Made by a program: the position numbers and the translations under genes
Shown here: positions 1 to 10,404 of the stretch, piece after piece
How the letters are laid out: every line of letters starts with the position of its first letter
Numbering within the stretch: position 1 is the first letter of the stretch
Source of the DNA: Rutpela maculata
Taxonomy: Eukaryota; Arthropoda; Insecta; Coleoptera; Cerambycidae
Length of the DNA: 64,000 nucleotides
NCBI GenBank assembly: GCA_936432065.2
Contig: OW386286.2
Location: forward strand, 9,851,208-9,915,207
Direction: 5' to 3'
The notes under the pieces: model-generated
Told to the model about the DNA's origin: nothing
The model's database searches: none
Seen by the model: only the letters and a program-made list of their open reading frames with translations

Positions 1-703
1 GTGACATGTTTTATTTGGCATTCTCCAGACTACATAATTATGTGCGTTTCGTTGACGAGGTGAAGGAAAACACTAAACAATTTATCTTGACAGTATATAC
101 AAACATGCAATGTCAAAGCTCATGTATTACCAAGAATGAAAGCATTATCTCGCTGCTTCTTTATTTTTTTTAGCTCACACAGTATGATGACACTATTAAA
201 TTGTTTTGTGTCAATAGTCATTTAAAATAATATGTTTATTCATGTTATCTTGTTTCCAAGGCGGAGTACTAAAAATTTTCCATAATCACATTTTTCTTAT
301 CGAGTTGTTCATATTTTTAACCGTTTTCAAAAAACTTTAAAAAGTTCTTACTTTGACCCGTATGTACTTTTTTACATAATGCAGGATAGATATAGTGTAT
401 ACTCCTCACATTAGGATCCGCCTGCTAAAAAAATCCAAGTGAGCTGAAATTTTGCATACACTTTTATTTTTACATTACAAATAACGTCTCAAAAGTCCCC
501 ATCGATATCGCGCTTGCGTTTTCAGTTATTCAAGGTTAAAGTTGACAGAAACCAGTTTTTCGTAAATATCTTGCTTCCTATGGGTCGTTTGACATTTTTA
601 GTTATTACAAAAAATGAAGATTAAAAAATTATCTACAAAGATTGTATACATCTTTTACGCATAACCAGCCGTTTGTTCTCACGCTATAGGTTAGAGAAAT
701 TAT
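1..703. other. AT-rich flank without a recognisable gene
   Basis: No open frame or RNA gene was recognised. About 411-600 matches 9240-9410 in inverse orientation (listed separately). The rest is low-complexity AT-rich sequence. Confidence 0.6.
411..600 (+). repeat. Left arm of a diverged inverted repeat pair
   Basis: The reverse complement of this stretch aligns with 9240-9410. Shared blocks include AAATCCAAGTGAGCTGAAAT (compare ATTTCAGTTTACTTGGATTT on the other side) and the stretch around CGATATCGCGCTTGCGTTTT. The two arms flank the whole hAT/TTAA nest, so they may be the ends of a still older element or simply two copies of one repeat in opposite orientation. Confidence 0.6.
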
Positions 704-854
704 GAGCAGCATAGTGATAGGCTGCCAAATAGCAGTCTGCTACTTTTTAACTGCTATTTGGTTCATAGCAGTATAGCAACTGCTATTTCGTTCATAGCAG
801 TAGCAACTGTTACGAGCTCTGATTAGTGATGGGCGATATATCACGAACTGTGAT

Positions 855-1290
855 TTAATAATAATAATAATAATAATAATTTTATTAATCAAACAGTAAC
901 ACCGCAGTGTTTTGACAAGTCAAATAAAAATAGTACAAAAAATTAAAAAAAAAAACACGTAAGACTAAAATATATCATATGACATTAGGATAGAGTCCTA
1001 ATATAGTCAAAGAGAGCACATAACATATAAATAATTAACATATATATACATACATAAAACACAAGTATATAACAAACATTAGGATATGATGTGAATCTAG
1101 TCAACACCATAACAAAGAACATAAATATCATATAATAACACAAATTTACATATAATTAAAATCTGTTAGATTATAGTAAGCATTGGCTAAAAGATGCAGT
1201 TTTAATTTTATTTTAAACTGTCTAATGGGCAATTCCTTAACAGTATTTGGAAGTGAATTAAATAATTCAATTCCAAAATTACTGATATTA
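855..1290 (-). pseudogene. 3' end of a non-LTR retrotransposon, with (ATT)n tail
   Basis: On the minus strand, 1290 to 1146 reads in frame through a segment containing ELFNSLPNTVKEL and LKLHLLANAYYNL and then stops. This resembles the extreme C-terminus of non-LTR reverse transcriptase proteins (N-x-LP followed by FK..L...L...AYY). About 260 bp of untranslated sequence follows and then an (AAT/ATT)n tract at 855-881, the kind of short-repeat tail left by target-primed reverse transcription. It is strongly 5'-truncated and inserted in the level-2 hAT. The clade (RTE, CR1 or Jockey) is not decidable from so little sequence. Confidence 0.7.
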
Positions 1291-2081
1291 AGAAATCACA
1301 GGTAACGACTGTTAGTAAAGTTGGCAGAAAAGCGTGACGTGATCACGACTTTCCATATTTCGTTCCCTTGCCGTGGTCTAACCAAGACCATATTTCACGA
1401 TATTTACTTTGAGCCGATTATTGTTTGCGGCCGTATGTATTAACACGTAAAGCAAGCGATCCCGTGCCTTATTAGCGTTATTAGATACGCATTTCACACT
1501 ATTTAGATATTTCTTTGTCGAAGAGATATTTAAGAGTATAATCTGTGGTACGACAAATAATATTTTCATTGATATATATGAAAAAGGTTTATACGGGTGG
1601 GCGTGCCCCTTTGACCAATGAAATATGCCGTCTACGTAAACAGGAGGAGATTGTGTAATATAAGAGAAATAGTTCAAATATATTTCTGTCGTACAGAGTC
1701 GAATTTCGCGTTGGGTGCACAAGAATTTTTATTTAAAGTAATTTGAGTAGGAAAACTGAATGCGGTAGTGATTCCTTAGGCAGTGGTTTTTAATTAAAAG
1801 AAAAACTATCTGTAGATATATAATGTAAATGTACAGTGTACAGGGTGTCCTAGTTAACGCGTTATGTCCGATTTTCTCGGTAGTTTTTGAGATAAGTATT
1901 TTTTTCCGGGGAATCGATGCCGCTAAGAAACATATAATTAAACATCAAAGAAGAATTGATCGGATTATTTATGTTCTTAATTGACTATTAAAGGAAAGTA
2001 AAAGAAGGCATGTAAATTTTAAATATCACTTCCGGTTTACATGGCAATGGCGTTCTTTTTCTTGAAAATAGAATATTAATT

Positions 2082-3301
2082 ACTTCCACATCCAGTGGAA
2101 GTATAGTAACAAAAAAATTTTTGAAAATTTTTATTGTTCAAATAGGCTTAGACTGTCATGAAAGGTCGCCATTTTAAGTTTCAGCGTAAAAAAATGTCTG
2201 TTTGTCTGTCGGTCTAACTTTTTTGTGCGCACGATTACTCTGGAACCGTTTAAGATATTGACTTGAAATTTGGTACACGTATGTACTTTAACGGGATCTG
2301 GAACTAGATTATATTTTCATCTTATTCCATCGAAGGATTGGGGTGTAAATTGAGGTAAATGGGGAGGTAAACAGGTAAATCAAGCAGGTAAGAGTTCGTA
2401 AAATTGGTATTTAGTATATATAAGAGAACCTAAGGTCTCAAAAAAATTTTTGACATTAGCTACCCCTATTACGATCCCCTACCCCTAACCCCCATTTTTT
2501 AAGGGGACGAAAAAAAAGTGTGATTTAGTGTATGTACAAAAACCAAAAACTTCAAAATATTTTTTTACTTCATAGGCCAAGAATTTTTATTGAAAAATTA
2601 CCAAAAATCCTTACTATGTTGGGGTGATTTCTATTACGAATAACTGGCAAAATAACGATACATATATTACTTCCACATCCAGTGGTAGTATAGTAACGAC
2701 AAAAATTTTTTTAAAAATTTTTATTGTTTAAATAGGCTTAGAATGTCATGAAACGTCGAGATTTTAAGTTTGAGCGAAAAAAAATTTTTGTCTGTCGGTC
2801 TGTAACTTTTTTTTTGTGCACACGTTTACTCTGGAACCGTTTGAGATATTGACTTGAAATTTGGTACGCATATGTACTTTAATGAGATCTAGAACTAGAT
2901 TATATTTTCATCTTGTTCCGTCGAAGGATTGGGGGGGTAAATTGGGGTAAATAGGTAATCCAAGCAGGTAAGAGTTCATAAAATTGGTATTTACTATATA
3001 CAAGAGAAGCTAAGGTCTCAAAAAAAATTTTGGCATTAACCACCCCCATTACCACCCCCACCCCATTATTAAAGAGGAAGGAAAAAAATGTGTGCACAAG
3101 AACCAGAAACCTCAAAATATTTTTTTTACCTTATCCACCCCCACTACCACCCTCTATCACCACCCCCACCCCACTACCGATGTGGGGGTTTTTATGGGTT
3201 TTTGAGGTAGGATTTCAAATATTATATTATTAAACAATTATTTCCACATACAACATTTTATCGTTGTGAGTGACTTGGATAGAAAATCTGGATGTGGAAG
3301 T
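2082..3301 (+). repeat. ACTTCCACATCC-family repeat in TTAA copy 1
   Basis: It is bounded by ACTTCCACATCCAG and its inverted CTGGATGTGGAAGT. Diagnostic contents, in order, are a GTCTGTCGGTCTG tract, TACTCTGGAACCGTTT, GATATTGACTTGAAATTTGG, a GGGTAAATTGGGGTAAAT tract, TAAGGTCTCAAAA and a polypyrimidine CCACCCCCAC tract. The 5' portion starts again at about 2669, so there is an internal partial duplication. Short frames over the C-rich tract are low-complexity and are not taken as coding. Relatives lie at 9690-12075, 13984-15202, 32720-34414 and 56457-57693. Confidence 0.7.
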
Positions 3302-5256
3302 AGTGATTCCTTGGGCAGCGGTTTTTTTTTAATTGTTAAATTAGTGTACAATATCGATAATTCTATCATTTACAATTTACATTAAAATTTTGTGGACATG
3401 CCTATTGAAAGTCGCATTTCGGAGATATGAACTTTACTTTGCTTTTTTTTAAAGGAACACTCCATATATGTACCATTTGAAACGCCATAAAAAAAGCTTT
3501 GTATTTATAATATAATACATGGTGCTTATCTTAAACAAATTTTGTCTAATTTACTATAAATTTACAATTTATCAAATTAGCCATGGAAAACAAAAGTATG
3601 TAAATTAAAATAAACAATATGTTAGTTCTGTCTAATTTCACTTTATTTTAAATAAAATGGAGAATTTCAATAATTGATACAGTGTGTTTCACTTGAAATG
3701 GTAACACCCTAATAACTTTTTTATTTTTTTTTTCCGATTTGAATCACATTTTACTTAAGTATAGAACAAATTAGTATCTACTTATGACCAGAAAAACATT
3801 CGCCTCCTACGGTACCAAAGCCACCTGCGGTACCAAAATATGTGGAGAAAATCGGAAAATCATATTAGGCATTTTTTTATCGGAAAATTTTGTTAATAAA
3901 ACTTGTTCAGAATTACCCAAAATGGCCAAAATGGCCAAAATGGCCAAAATTTAATCAAAATTAAAAAATGAAAAACTTGAAACTTTAAAAATTTTGAAAA
4001 TAATTATTAAAAAAAAAACTGTAACTTGCTTTACAACTACCTGGCAGCTTGGGTTTAATTTCAAATAAAATTGTCATAGTACAGTTTTCTAAACGAAAAA
4101 ACCCATTAAAATGATATTTTTGGACTTGGACATTATTTTAATAAAAATTTATATATTTTTTATTTTGATTAAATTTTGGACTTAAGGTTTCTGAACAATT
4201 CTGAACAAGTTTCATTGACAAAATTTTCCAATAAAAATATGCCTAATATGATTTTTTGATTTTATCCGCATATTTTGGTAACGCATTGGTAACGCAGGTG
4301 GCTTTGCATTTGTAGGCGGTGAATTTTTTTCTGGTCATAAGTAGATCCTAATTTGTTCTATACTTAAGTAAAATTTGATTCAAATCAGAAAAACAAATTG
4401 AAAAGTGAAATACACTGTATATATTTTTCGGACTACCATGACTTAATGTAAGAAAATATAAAACTTAATATCTACTATAGTTTTTAAGAAAAATACTGTG
4501 TCATATATCATTGAAAAGATTTTTCTATGGCCTTTCAAATGGTGTAAAAATATATGGGGGTGTTCTATTTAAAAAAACCAAGGTAAAGCTCATATCTCCG
4601 AAATTGGACTTGTTTGAATTGTTTTGCTGAAATGATGTTTGTAAAATACATGTGATATCTCATAACTTTTATTTTTGAACTTATTTACGTAACTCCAAAA
4701 ATAAAGAAGTTAAATGAGGTTCTAACGTTTGCACAACCACCCTGTACTGTTGACTATAATAAGGAACTTTAGTCTAGTTAATATAAAAAACACGTTCTCA
4801 AATAAATTAAACATGTTCTGATAGAACATATTAATAATAATAATAATAATTTTTTGTTTTCATGTCTGGTGTTTTTCAAAAAAATTGCCGTCCTTGGATT
4901 TTGCCGCTATAGCCCCCCCCGCCCTAAATTCGCCACTGGCTGCGCTCCGCCAGAAACCCTAAAATACCTATATGCATGTTTGGAGCATATTTAATGTCCG
5001 ATATATCAAAAAATATTACAACTAGATCTATCAATCTTTATATGTTTGAAATTAGGGATAAAGGATCTAAAAGAATATGTAAAAATATACAGGGTTTTCA
5101 TTTAAAAAACAACCTTCATTGTTATATCACGTGACATATGCAAGCAATTGTTTTTAATTGCATTTTGAAAAAATATGTATACAACCCTACAACTCTTATA
5201 CGAAACTTTTTTTTATCTCCAATAATAACATAAATAAAGGGGGGTCAAAATATAGT
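3302..5256. other. Non-coding interior of TTAA copy 1
   Basis: No coding capacity was seen. It contains a sub-palindrome: 3740-3900 (with CTACTTATGACCAGAAAAA and CGGTACCAAA) is repeated inverted at 4210-4390 (TTTTTTTCTGGTCATAAGTAG), so this part folds back on itself. It also has a short ATGGCCAAA tandem (3921-3947) and an AAT tract (4831-4847). Confidence 0.6.
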
Positions 5257-6044
5257 TATAATTCGCCCGCTGTCTTGGATTCCTAAATTTTTACCAAAAA
5301 TTCGTAACCCGCATTCCCGAAAATCCCCAGATATCGATTTTCATTCGAATAGGACCACAGATGACGAAATTCGTCCGCCATCTTGGATTCCTACATTTTG
5401 ACCAAAAATTCGTAACCCGCATCCCCGAAAACCTCCAGATATCGATTTTCAGTCGAATAAGACCACAAATGACGAAATTCATCCGCCATCTTGGTTTCCT
5501 AAATTTTGACCAAAAATTCGTAACCCGCATCCCCGACAACCCCGAGGTATCGATTTTCAGCCAAATAGGACCATAGATGACGAAATTCGTCCACCATCTT
5601 GGATTCCTAAATTTTGACCAAAAATTCGTAACCCGCATCCCCGACAACCCCGAGGTATCGATTTTCAGTCGAATAGGACCATAGATGACGAAATTTGTCC
5701 GCCATCTTGGAGTCTTAAATTTTGACCAAAAATTCGTAACCCGTATCCCCGAAAACCCCCATATATCGATTTTCAGTCGAATAGGACTATAGATCGCGAA
5801 ATTCGTCCGCCATCTTGGAGTCCTAAATTTTGATCAAAAATTCATAACCCGCATCCCCGAAAACCCCCAGATATCGATTTTCAGTTGAATAGGTCCATAG
5901 ATGACGAAATTCGTCCGCCATCTTGGATTCCTAAATTTTGACCAAAAATTCGTAAACCGCATCCCCGAAAACCCCCAGATATCGATTTTCAGTCGAATAG
6001 GACCATAGATGACGAAATTCGTCCGCCATCTTGGATTCCTAAAT
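5257..6044. repeat. 108-bp tandem repeat array, copy 1 (about 7.3 units)
   Basis: The anchor ATGACGAAATTCG recurs at 5361, 5469, 5577, 5685, (5793), 5901 and 6009, so the unit is exactly 108 bp. Each unit holds CCGCCATCTTGGATTCC, TTTTGACCAAAAATTCGTAA and a GATATCGATTTTCAG box. Because 108 is divisible by three, the minus strand is open across several units (5291-5647) as a 36-residue repeat with SGMRVTNFWSKFR at its core. This looks like a by-product of the unit length rather than a gene. Confidence 0.85.
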
Positions 6045-8232
6045 ATCTTAGCAGTATGAGATTCCTCGGAAAACCTACGTCAGACTGGATTTTGAACCAT
6101 AAACTTATCTCAGAAACTACCGTGAAAACCGAGCATAGCGCGTTGACTGGGACACCCTGTACATTTTGCTTGGTAATAATTTCGAATAAAAACTATATAA
6201 TTATAATAATAACTAAAAACCGAATTCAAATTTTCATAATAAAATTTGTAGGAGTGTTTATACAAAACGGTCCTCTCTATTTGGCACCTTTTATTTATGT
6301 ATTAATATTTTCAAGAATTTCATCTATTAAGTCATTAAGATAAAATAATTTATAAATAAATTTAAGATTGCAATTACCAGAACTGCTAAATGCTTCCCTG
6401 GCAAGCATTCATTCGCGTCTGGTCTCCATGACAACAAGTTCCTCCCTAAAGTCTGAGAGCGTGTAAAGCTATGCGAATGCCGAGGCGAGTGCCATCTATT
6501 GACGGCAAAATTGGAAACTATTTATTGAATCTATGTTTGAAAGTTAAGAGGTTATATTTTATCCACGTAATTAATTAAGGACTATCTAGGGCGTCACGAT
6601 TTCGTTTTTTGTAAATTCCAATTTTTCGACGTCAATTTTTTCGTTGATCACGTGTTTTTGATTAAAACAAAAAATTAAAAACGTGACGAACTAGAATATA
6701 TATTTTAATACATACGTACAAAATTTGAAGTTTCTATCTTCAAAAATAAGCCGAATAATTCGTTTCTTCATTTCACTGACCGCAAATTATACTCTTAATA
6801 TAAATATCTTTGTCTTTTATTGACTGGCGATGCGATGTGGCGATTCGAGGCAGGGTTGTGAGGGAACATTTTTGTTATAACACCAGAAGTATAACTACTA
6901 AAACCATGTGTAAAAATATTTTATATGATTAAATATACTAGCAATTTTATTGCAAATATTGAGCATTTACGTTTCGGCATGAAATATGAATAAAAATATG
7001 GAATTCGACAATAAGCAAATGAAAACATTTTTAAAAAACATCCCTTATAGGTATATTATAAAACAACAAAAAAAAAATAACATTAAAAAATAAATATACT
7101 ATTTTAAATTAACAAAAATTCGTGTAAAATAAACATAAATATAAACAAGAAATTTATTGATGCTTCCGAAATGTTAATGTTTGTACTGTCGCGAGCAAAA
7201 AAAATAGGACAACTATTTTTCTAATGTAAATCTGTCTCTATTTGCACACTTGCAATGAATTTTGACAAATAACTGACAAATGTCACAAAAATTACAGCTA
7301 GATTTTAACAAAATACGTTATATAAAACCTGTACCATTTTCTTTGCGCACGACAGTACAACTTTAACAAAATATCCTATTATCAAGTTCCATTCAAAACC
7401 TAGTATGCTTTTGCTTTTATTACCAATCCATACATCAGAGGTTATTCGGATAAACAAATCATAATATATATTATACATATTATGCATATCTGCGGCAGCA
7501 CAGATTACCAAAAGTAGCTAATTCACCATTCACCGTCTGTCGGCGCTTATTTAGGGATAGGGAACAATTAACAATTTCTCTCGTACATCGTATTATGAAA
7601 GTCGTGATCACATCACGCTTTAAATTCACTGATATAAGAAAATCACAGTAACGATTTACGTTGTGATTGAAAAATCACGATATCGCCCATCACTAGCTCT
7701 GATAAACAGCTGCTATTTTTATAGCAGGTTGAAATTACTTGCTGAATGCCAAACGCGCCCTTGCAGCAACACATACAGACAGCGTCGGCCCAATAGCAGT
7801 GATAGCATAAGCAGCGTATGCACATTCGTTTAGCTACATTGAGCAGCGGGTCCAGAGATCAGCACTTAAAAAGGAAATATAAGTATGTAATTCAAGTAAA
7901 ATTATTTTATTTTAACAATATTTAACACATGATTATGTTCGTTCTGCTCAAATATTTCAGCGGAATATAAAAAATAAACTGTAATAAACGTTATACAGGT
8001 AATTTATATTTCTTTTAAAACTAATATCATATTAACCATCCATACAGCAAGCGCCTTTTTTTTATAATGTTTCATTTTTTGTTATCTGTTAGTACGCGCC
8101 ATTTAGCCAAAACAACAGCTAATGCTGAGATTAAAATAGCAGCTATTTTTAACTGCTAAATAAAAGTAGCAGTAGCAGAAGTAGCTGCTATACAAAAATA
8201 GCTGGTTCGATCCATCACTAGAGCAGCAGTGC

Positions 8233-9057
8233 ATCTGTTTCCACATCATCACTCACAGAAGTAAGGTGCAAGGCGCGTTTTCTTTAAATAGTTTCCCCGT
8301 AGGCCTAATCCATGTTTTAAGTAACTTCTATAGCTCGTCATCTCCCCCGCCGTCTCCACATGTTCCTCTTCATTAACTTCTTTCCCGTTACTTTCTTTTA
8401 CTTATGTAATATTTTCTGTGAAGACATCAACGGAATTAATCTCATTATATTCTTCATCTTGAATATTTTCTGTTGAGTCTTCGATAGCACTATTGACATT
8501 TGCATTGAGACATGACTGACCGTTACAATGGCCACAAAGTATTGAAAAGGACAGCCCAACTTTTCTGCACCCGCAATTTATGTTAGATTCTTTAGTGCAA
8601 TTGCAAAATATGGTGTTTAGAAGTATATCTGGCGTCTTTAAGGCTCCAAAATATAATTATTGATCGTCAGGATTTAAAGCATTACTAAGCCAATTCTATA
8701 CCTGATAATACACTCTACTCAGATGTTGGTGAGCGGATGTGGCAGTATTGGCGACAATTTCACAGCGGTGTTAAGTCTTGTTGACTTCGCGGATGTATCG
8801 ATAGTTGTAAAAGGATACTTCTGATTTAGGAGCTCTATACATTACCAGAAGAATACGTACTCCATTTTGCAAAATGGTCTCTACTGGACAATTTTCCTGC
8901 TTAAAAACTTCTGCTGATTGCTGCAAGCCTGGCCGTTTCTCAAACATTTTAAGAACTTTTATTTTTCATATGTTATAGAGTGCAGATGTGTCGCACCATG
9001 TCATGGCATGTAGAAACAATATATGCTTTTTACAATAATTAAGAAACTTATCTAGAT
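8233..9057 (-). pseudogene. Broken TE-associated gene of the HAF-x-GCDT family
   Basis: Reading the minus strand from about 9057, one can follow LNYCKKHILFLHAMTWCDTSA, then VLKMFEKRPGLQQSAEVFK, RVYYQVQNWLSNAL and a cysteine-rich segment CNCTKESNINCGCRKVGL...CGHCNGQSC, then an acidic tail. This order matches a widespread insect protein family of unknown function that is dispersed in genomes and associated with mobile elements (usual form HAF-S/T-GCDTTS, RVYYQVQ-W and a Cys-rich tail). I recognise it from memory of the family and cannot name a formal domain. Several in-frame stops, for example after ALYNI, before HRCE and after NPDDQ, show that it is dead. The N-terminal part is missing upstream of about 9057. 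Confidence 0.6.
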
Positions 9058-9239
9058 ACTAGAAGAAGAGTATATCTTATTGATTCTATTTTTCCTCTAC
9101 CTGGTTCGAGGAAGAAAACTTGTTGGTTCGAAGGAGCACGGGATATTTTTTGTCGGGTGGGTGGGATGATTTTTTTTTAAATAAGCTTTTTACTAATAAA
9201 GCTTTTCAGGGGAGAAGGCTGCCTTCCATAGGAAGCGAG

Positions 9240-9410
9240 ATATTTGAGAGAAAACTATTTGTGACCTTTGACCTTAACCGAATAACTGAAAATGCAAGCG
9301 CGACATCGATGGGGACTTCTGATACGTTGCTTCTCTAAGGTTATAATAAAGGTGTAAGCAAAATTTCAGTTTACTTGGATTTTTTTTGGCAGATGCTGCT
9401 TTTTCTTGCC
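9240..9410 (-). repeat. Right arm of diverged inverted repeat pair
   Basis: It is the inverse counterpart of 411-600, including GCAAGCGCGACATCGATGGGG and ATTTCAGTTTACTTGGATT. A short plus-strand frame (9120-9338) crosses it but has no recognisable similarity. Confidence 0.6.
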
Positions 9411-9689
9411 TAATTTAACTGGACTGAAATGAACAAAGAAAATCGAATTTTGGAATTGCACTTGGGGATTCAGTTCCGCTCGATGTAAAATTAAGACATA
9501 TCAAAAATAAATTGAATCGGTGTGATGCAGAGTGTTTTATACGCTGTAAAAATCATCACTAACAAATTACCTTTAGTTTTGAAAATATTAAAAAATTCCA
9601 AGAAAAGTTGTTTAGAATGCAATTTTATGCTTCTTTACCAAATCATCTACTCTATTTAAAAATCATTTTGTCATGTTGATCGTCCTCCG
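9411..9689. repeat. Fragment related to the 28.9-kb mariner end
   Basis: 9516-9650 (GCTGTAAAAATCATCACTAA, TTAGAATGCAATTTTATGC and the stretch between) closely resembles 28930-29040, part of the Tc1/mariner-like element in the JHEH intron. It is a small, degraded fragment without coding sequence. Confidence 0.5.
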
Positions 9690-10372
9690 AAATCATATAA
9701 AAACCGCTGCCCAATATTCAGTTTTTCTATGCAAATCCCTCACAACAAAAAAAAAATTGTACGTGGAAATAATTGTTTATGGAGCTTAAATAATGTAATA
9801 TTTGAAATCGTCTACCCCAAAAACCCATAAAACGATCTGCCACATTGGTAGTGGGGGTGGAAGTTGAGGAGGAGGTAAAAAAAATCTGAGGCCTTTGGAT
9901 CTTGAACCTACACATACTAAGTCACATTTTTTTTTCACTATAATAATGGGATGGAGGTAGTAATAGAAGTAAAGCTAATGTCTCAAAATTTTTTTTAAAC
10001 ATTAGCTTCTCTTGTATATACTAAATACCAATTTTATGGGCTCTTACCTGCTTGATTTATCTATTTACCCCCATTTGCCCCAACCCTTCAACGGAATAAG
10101 ATGAAAATATAAATAATCTAGTTCCAGGTCTCGTTAAAATACTTAGGTACGTGTACCAAATTTCAAGTCAATATATTAAATGGTTCCAGAGTAATCCTGC
10201 GCACGAAAAAAGCTGACAGACAGGCCAACAGACAGACCGACAGACAGAATTTTTTTTGTTTGCTCAAACTTAAAATCTCGACGTTTCATAACATTCTAAG
10301 CTTATTTGAACAATAAAATTTTTAAAACTTTTTTTGTCGTTACTATACGTCCATTGGATGTGAAAGTAATAC
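9690..10372 (-). repeat. ACTTCCACATCC-family repeat, inverse fragment A
   Basis: This is the reverse orientation of the 2082-3301 family. The C-rich tract now reads GTAGTGGGGGTGG, followed by CTTCTCTTGTATATACTAAA, the TCAAGTCAATATATTAAATGG stretch and an ACAGACCGACAGACAGA tract, ending near CCATTGGATGTGAAAGTAAT. It is diverged from the copies inside the TTAA elements, so it is older. Confidence 0.65.
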
Positions 10373-10404
10373 ACCGGCACATATCATAAAAAACCGCTGT
10401 CCAA

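Larger units (their letters stand above)
1841..6159. mobile_element. TA-bounded element inside TTAA copy 1
   Basis: It starts CAGGGTGTCCTAGTTAACGC and ends with the inverted counterpart GCGTTGACTGGGACACCCTG; TA lies at each edge (1839-1840 and 6160-6161). Imperfect inverted identity runs on for about 80-100 bp, through words such as CGGTAGTTTTTGAGATAAG at left and its partner before 6130. TA duplications and CAG-type ends fit Tc1/mariner-like non-autonomous elements. It is present at the same place in all three TTAA copies, so it inserted before the TTAA element spread. Confidence 0.75.
1530..6798 (+). mobile_element. TTAA-bounded composite element, copy 1
   Basis: The ends are TTAAGAGTATAATCTG at 1530 and the matching inverted ATTATACTCTTAA ending at 6798. 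TTAA stands at both outer edges, so the target duplication is TTAA, as for piggyBac-type transposition. The canonical piggyBac start CCC is absent. Length is 5,269 bp. Copies at 13432-18699 and 55895-60937 have the same ends but unrelated flanks, which fixes the boundaries. There is no transposase frame; the minus-strand frame at 1540-1722 is short and not recognised. It contains the TA-bounded element (1841-6159), the repeat at 2082-3301 and a 108-bp tandem array (5257-6044). Its own sequence is about 0.95 kb. Confidence 0.87.
824..7695. mobile_element. Second hAT-type element nested in the first (level 2)
   Basis: Terminal inverted repeats are TAGTGATGGGCGATAT at 824 and ATATCGCCCATCACTA ending at 7695. 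GCTCTGAT is repeated exactly at 816-823 and 7696-7703, a perfect 8-bp target duplication. Subterminal GTGATC/GATCAC words recur near both ends (about 1330-1350 and 7600-7690). Removing the TTAA element leaves about 1.6 kb with no transposase, so it is a non-autonomous hAT relative. Confidence 0.87.
712..8220. mobile_element. Outer hAT-type element (level 1 of nest)
   Basis: The element begins TAGTGATAGG and ends CCATCACTA. The 8-bp sequence GAGCAGCA is repeated exactly at 704-711 and 8221-8228. An 8-bp target duplication and a TAGTGA-type terminus are typical of hAT transposons. The subterminal regions (712-823 and 7704-8220) are rich in TAGCAG/CTGCTA words, which could be transposase-binding repeats. 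No transposase is visible, so this is a non-autonomous copy. Almost all of its length is later insertions; its own sequence is only about 0.6 kb. Confidence 0.82.

Noticed and set aside
1540..1722. Minus-strand frame near the left end of all three TTAA copies
   Set aside because: It is kept in all three copies only because the element is young; the upstream part differs between insertions and no similarity is recognised.
2900..3233. Overlapping frames on both strands within the C-rich tract of the TTAA element
   Set aside because: They lie in the CCACCCCCAC low-complexity part of a dispersed repeat and recur wherever the repeat occurs; no protein similarity.
5291..5647. 118-residue minus-strand frame with a 36-residue repeat
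   Set aside because: Explained by a 108-bp tandem unit (multiple of three); no start context, no conserved domain, interrupted in other units.
6056..6343. 95-residue plus-strand frame at the right side of the TTAA element
   Set aside because: It starts in the subterminal inverted repeat and spans a TA-element border, so it cannot be an ancestral gene.
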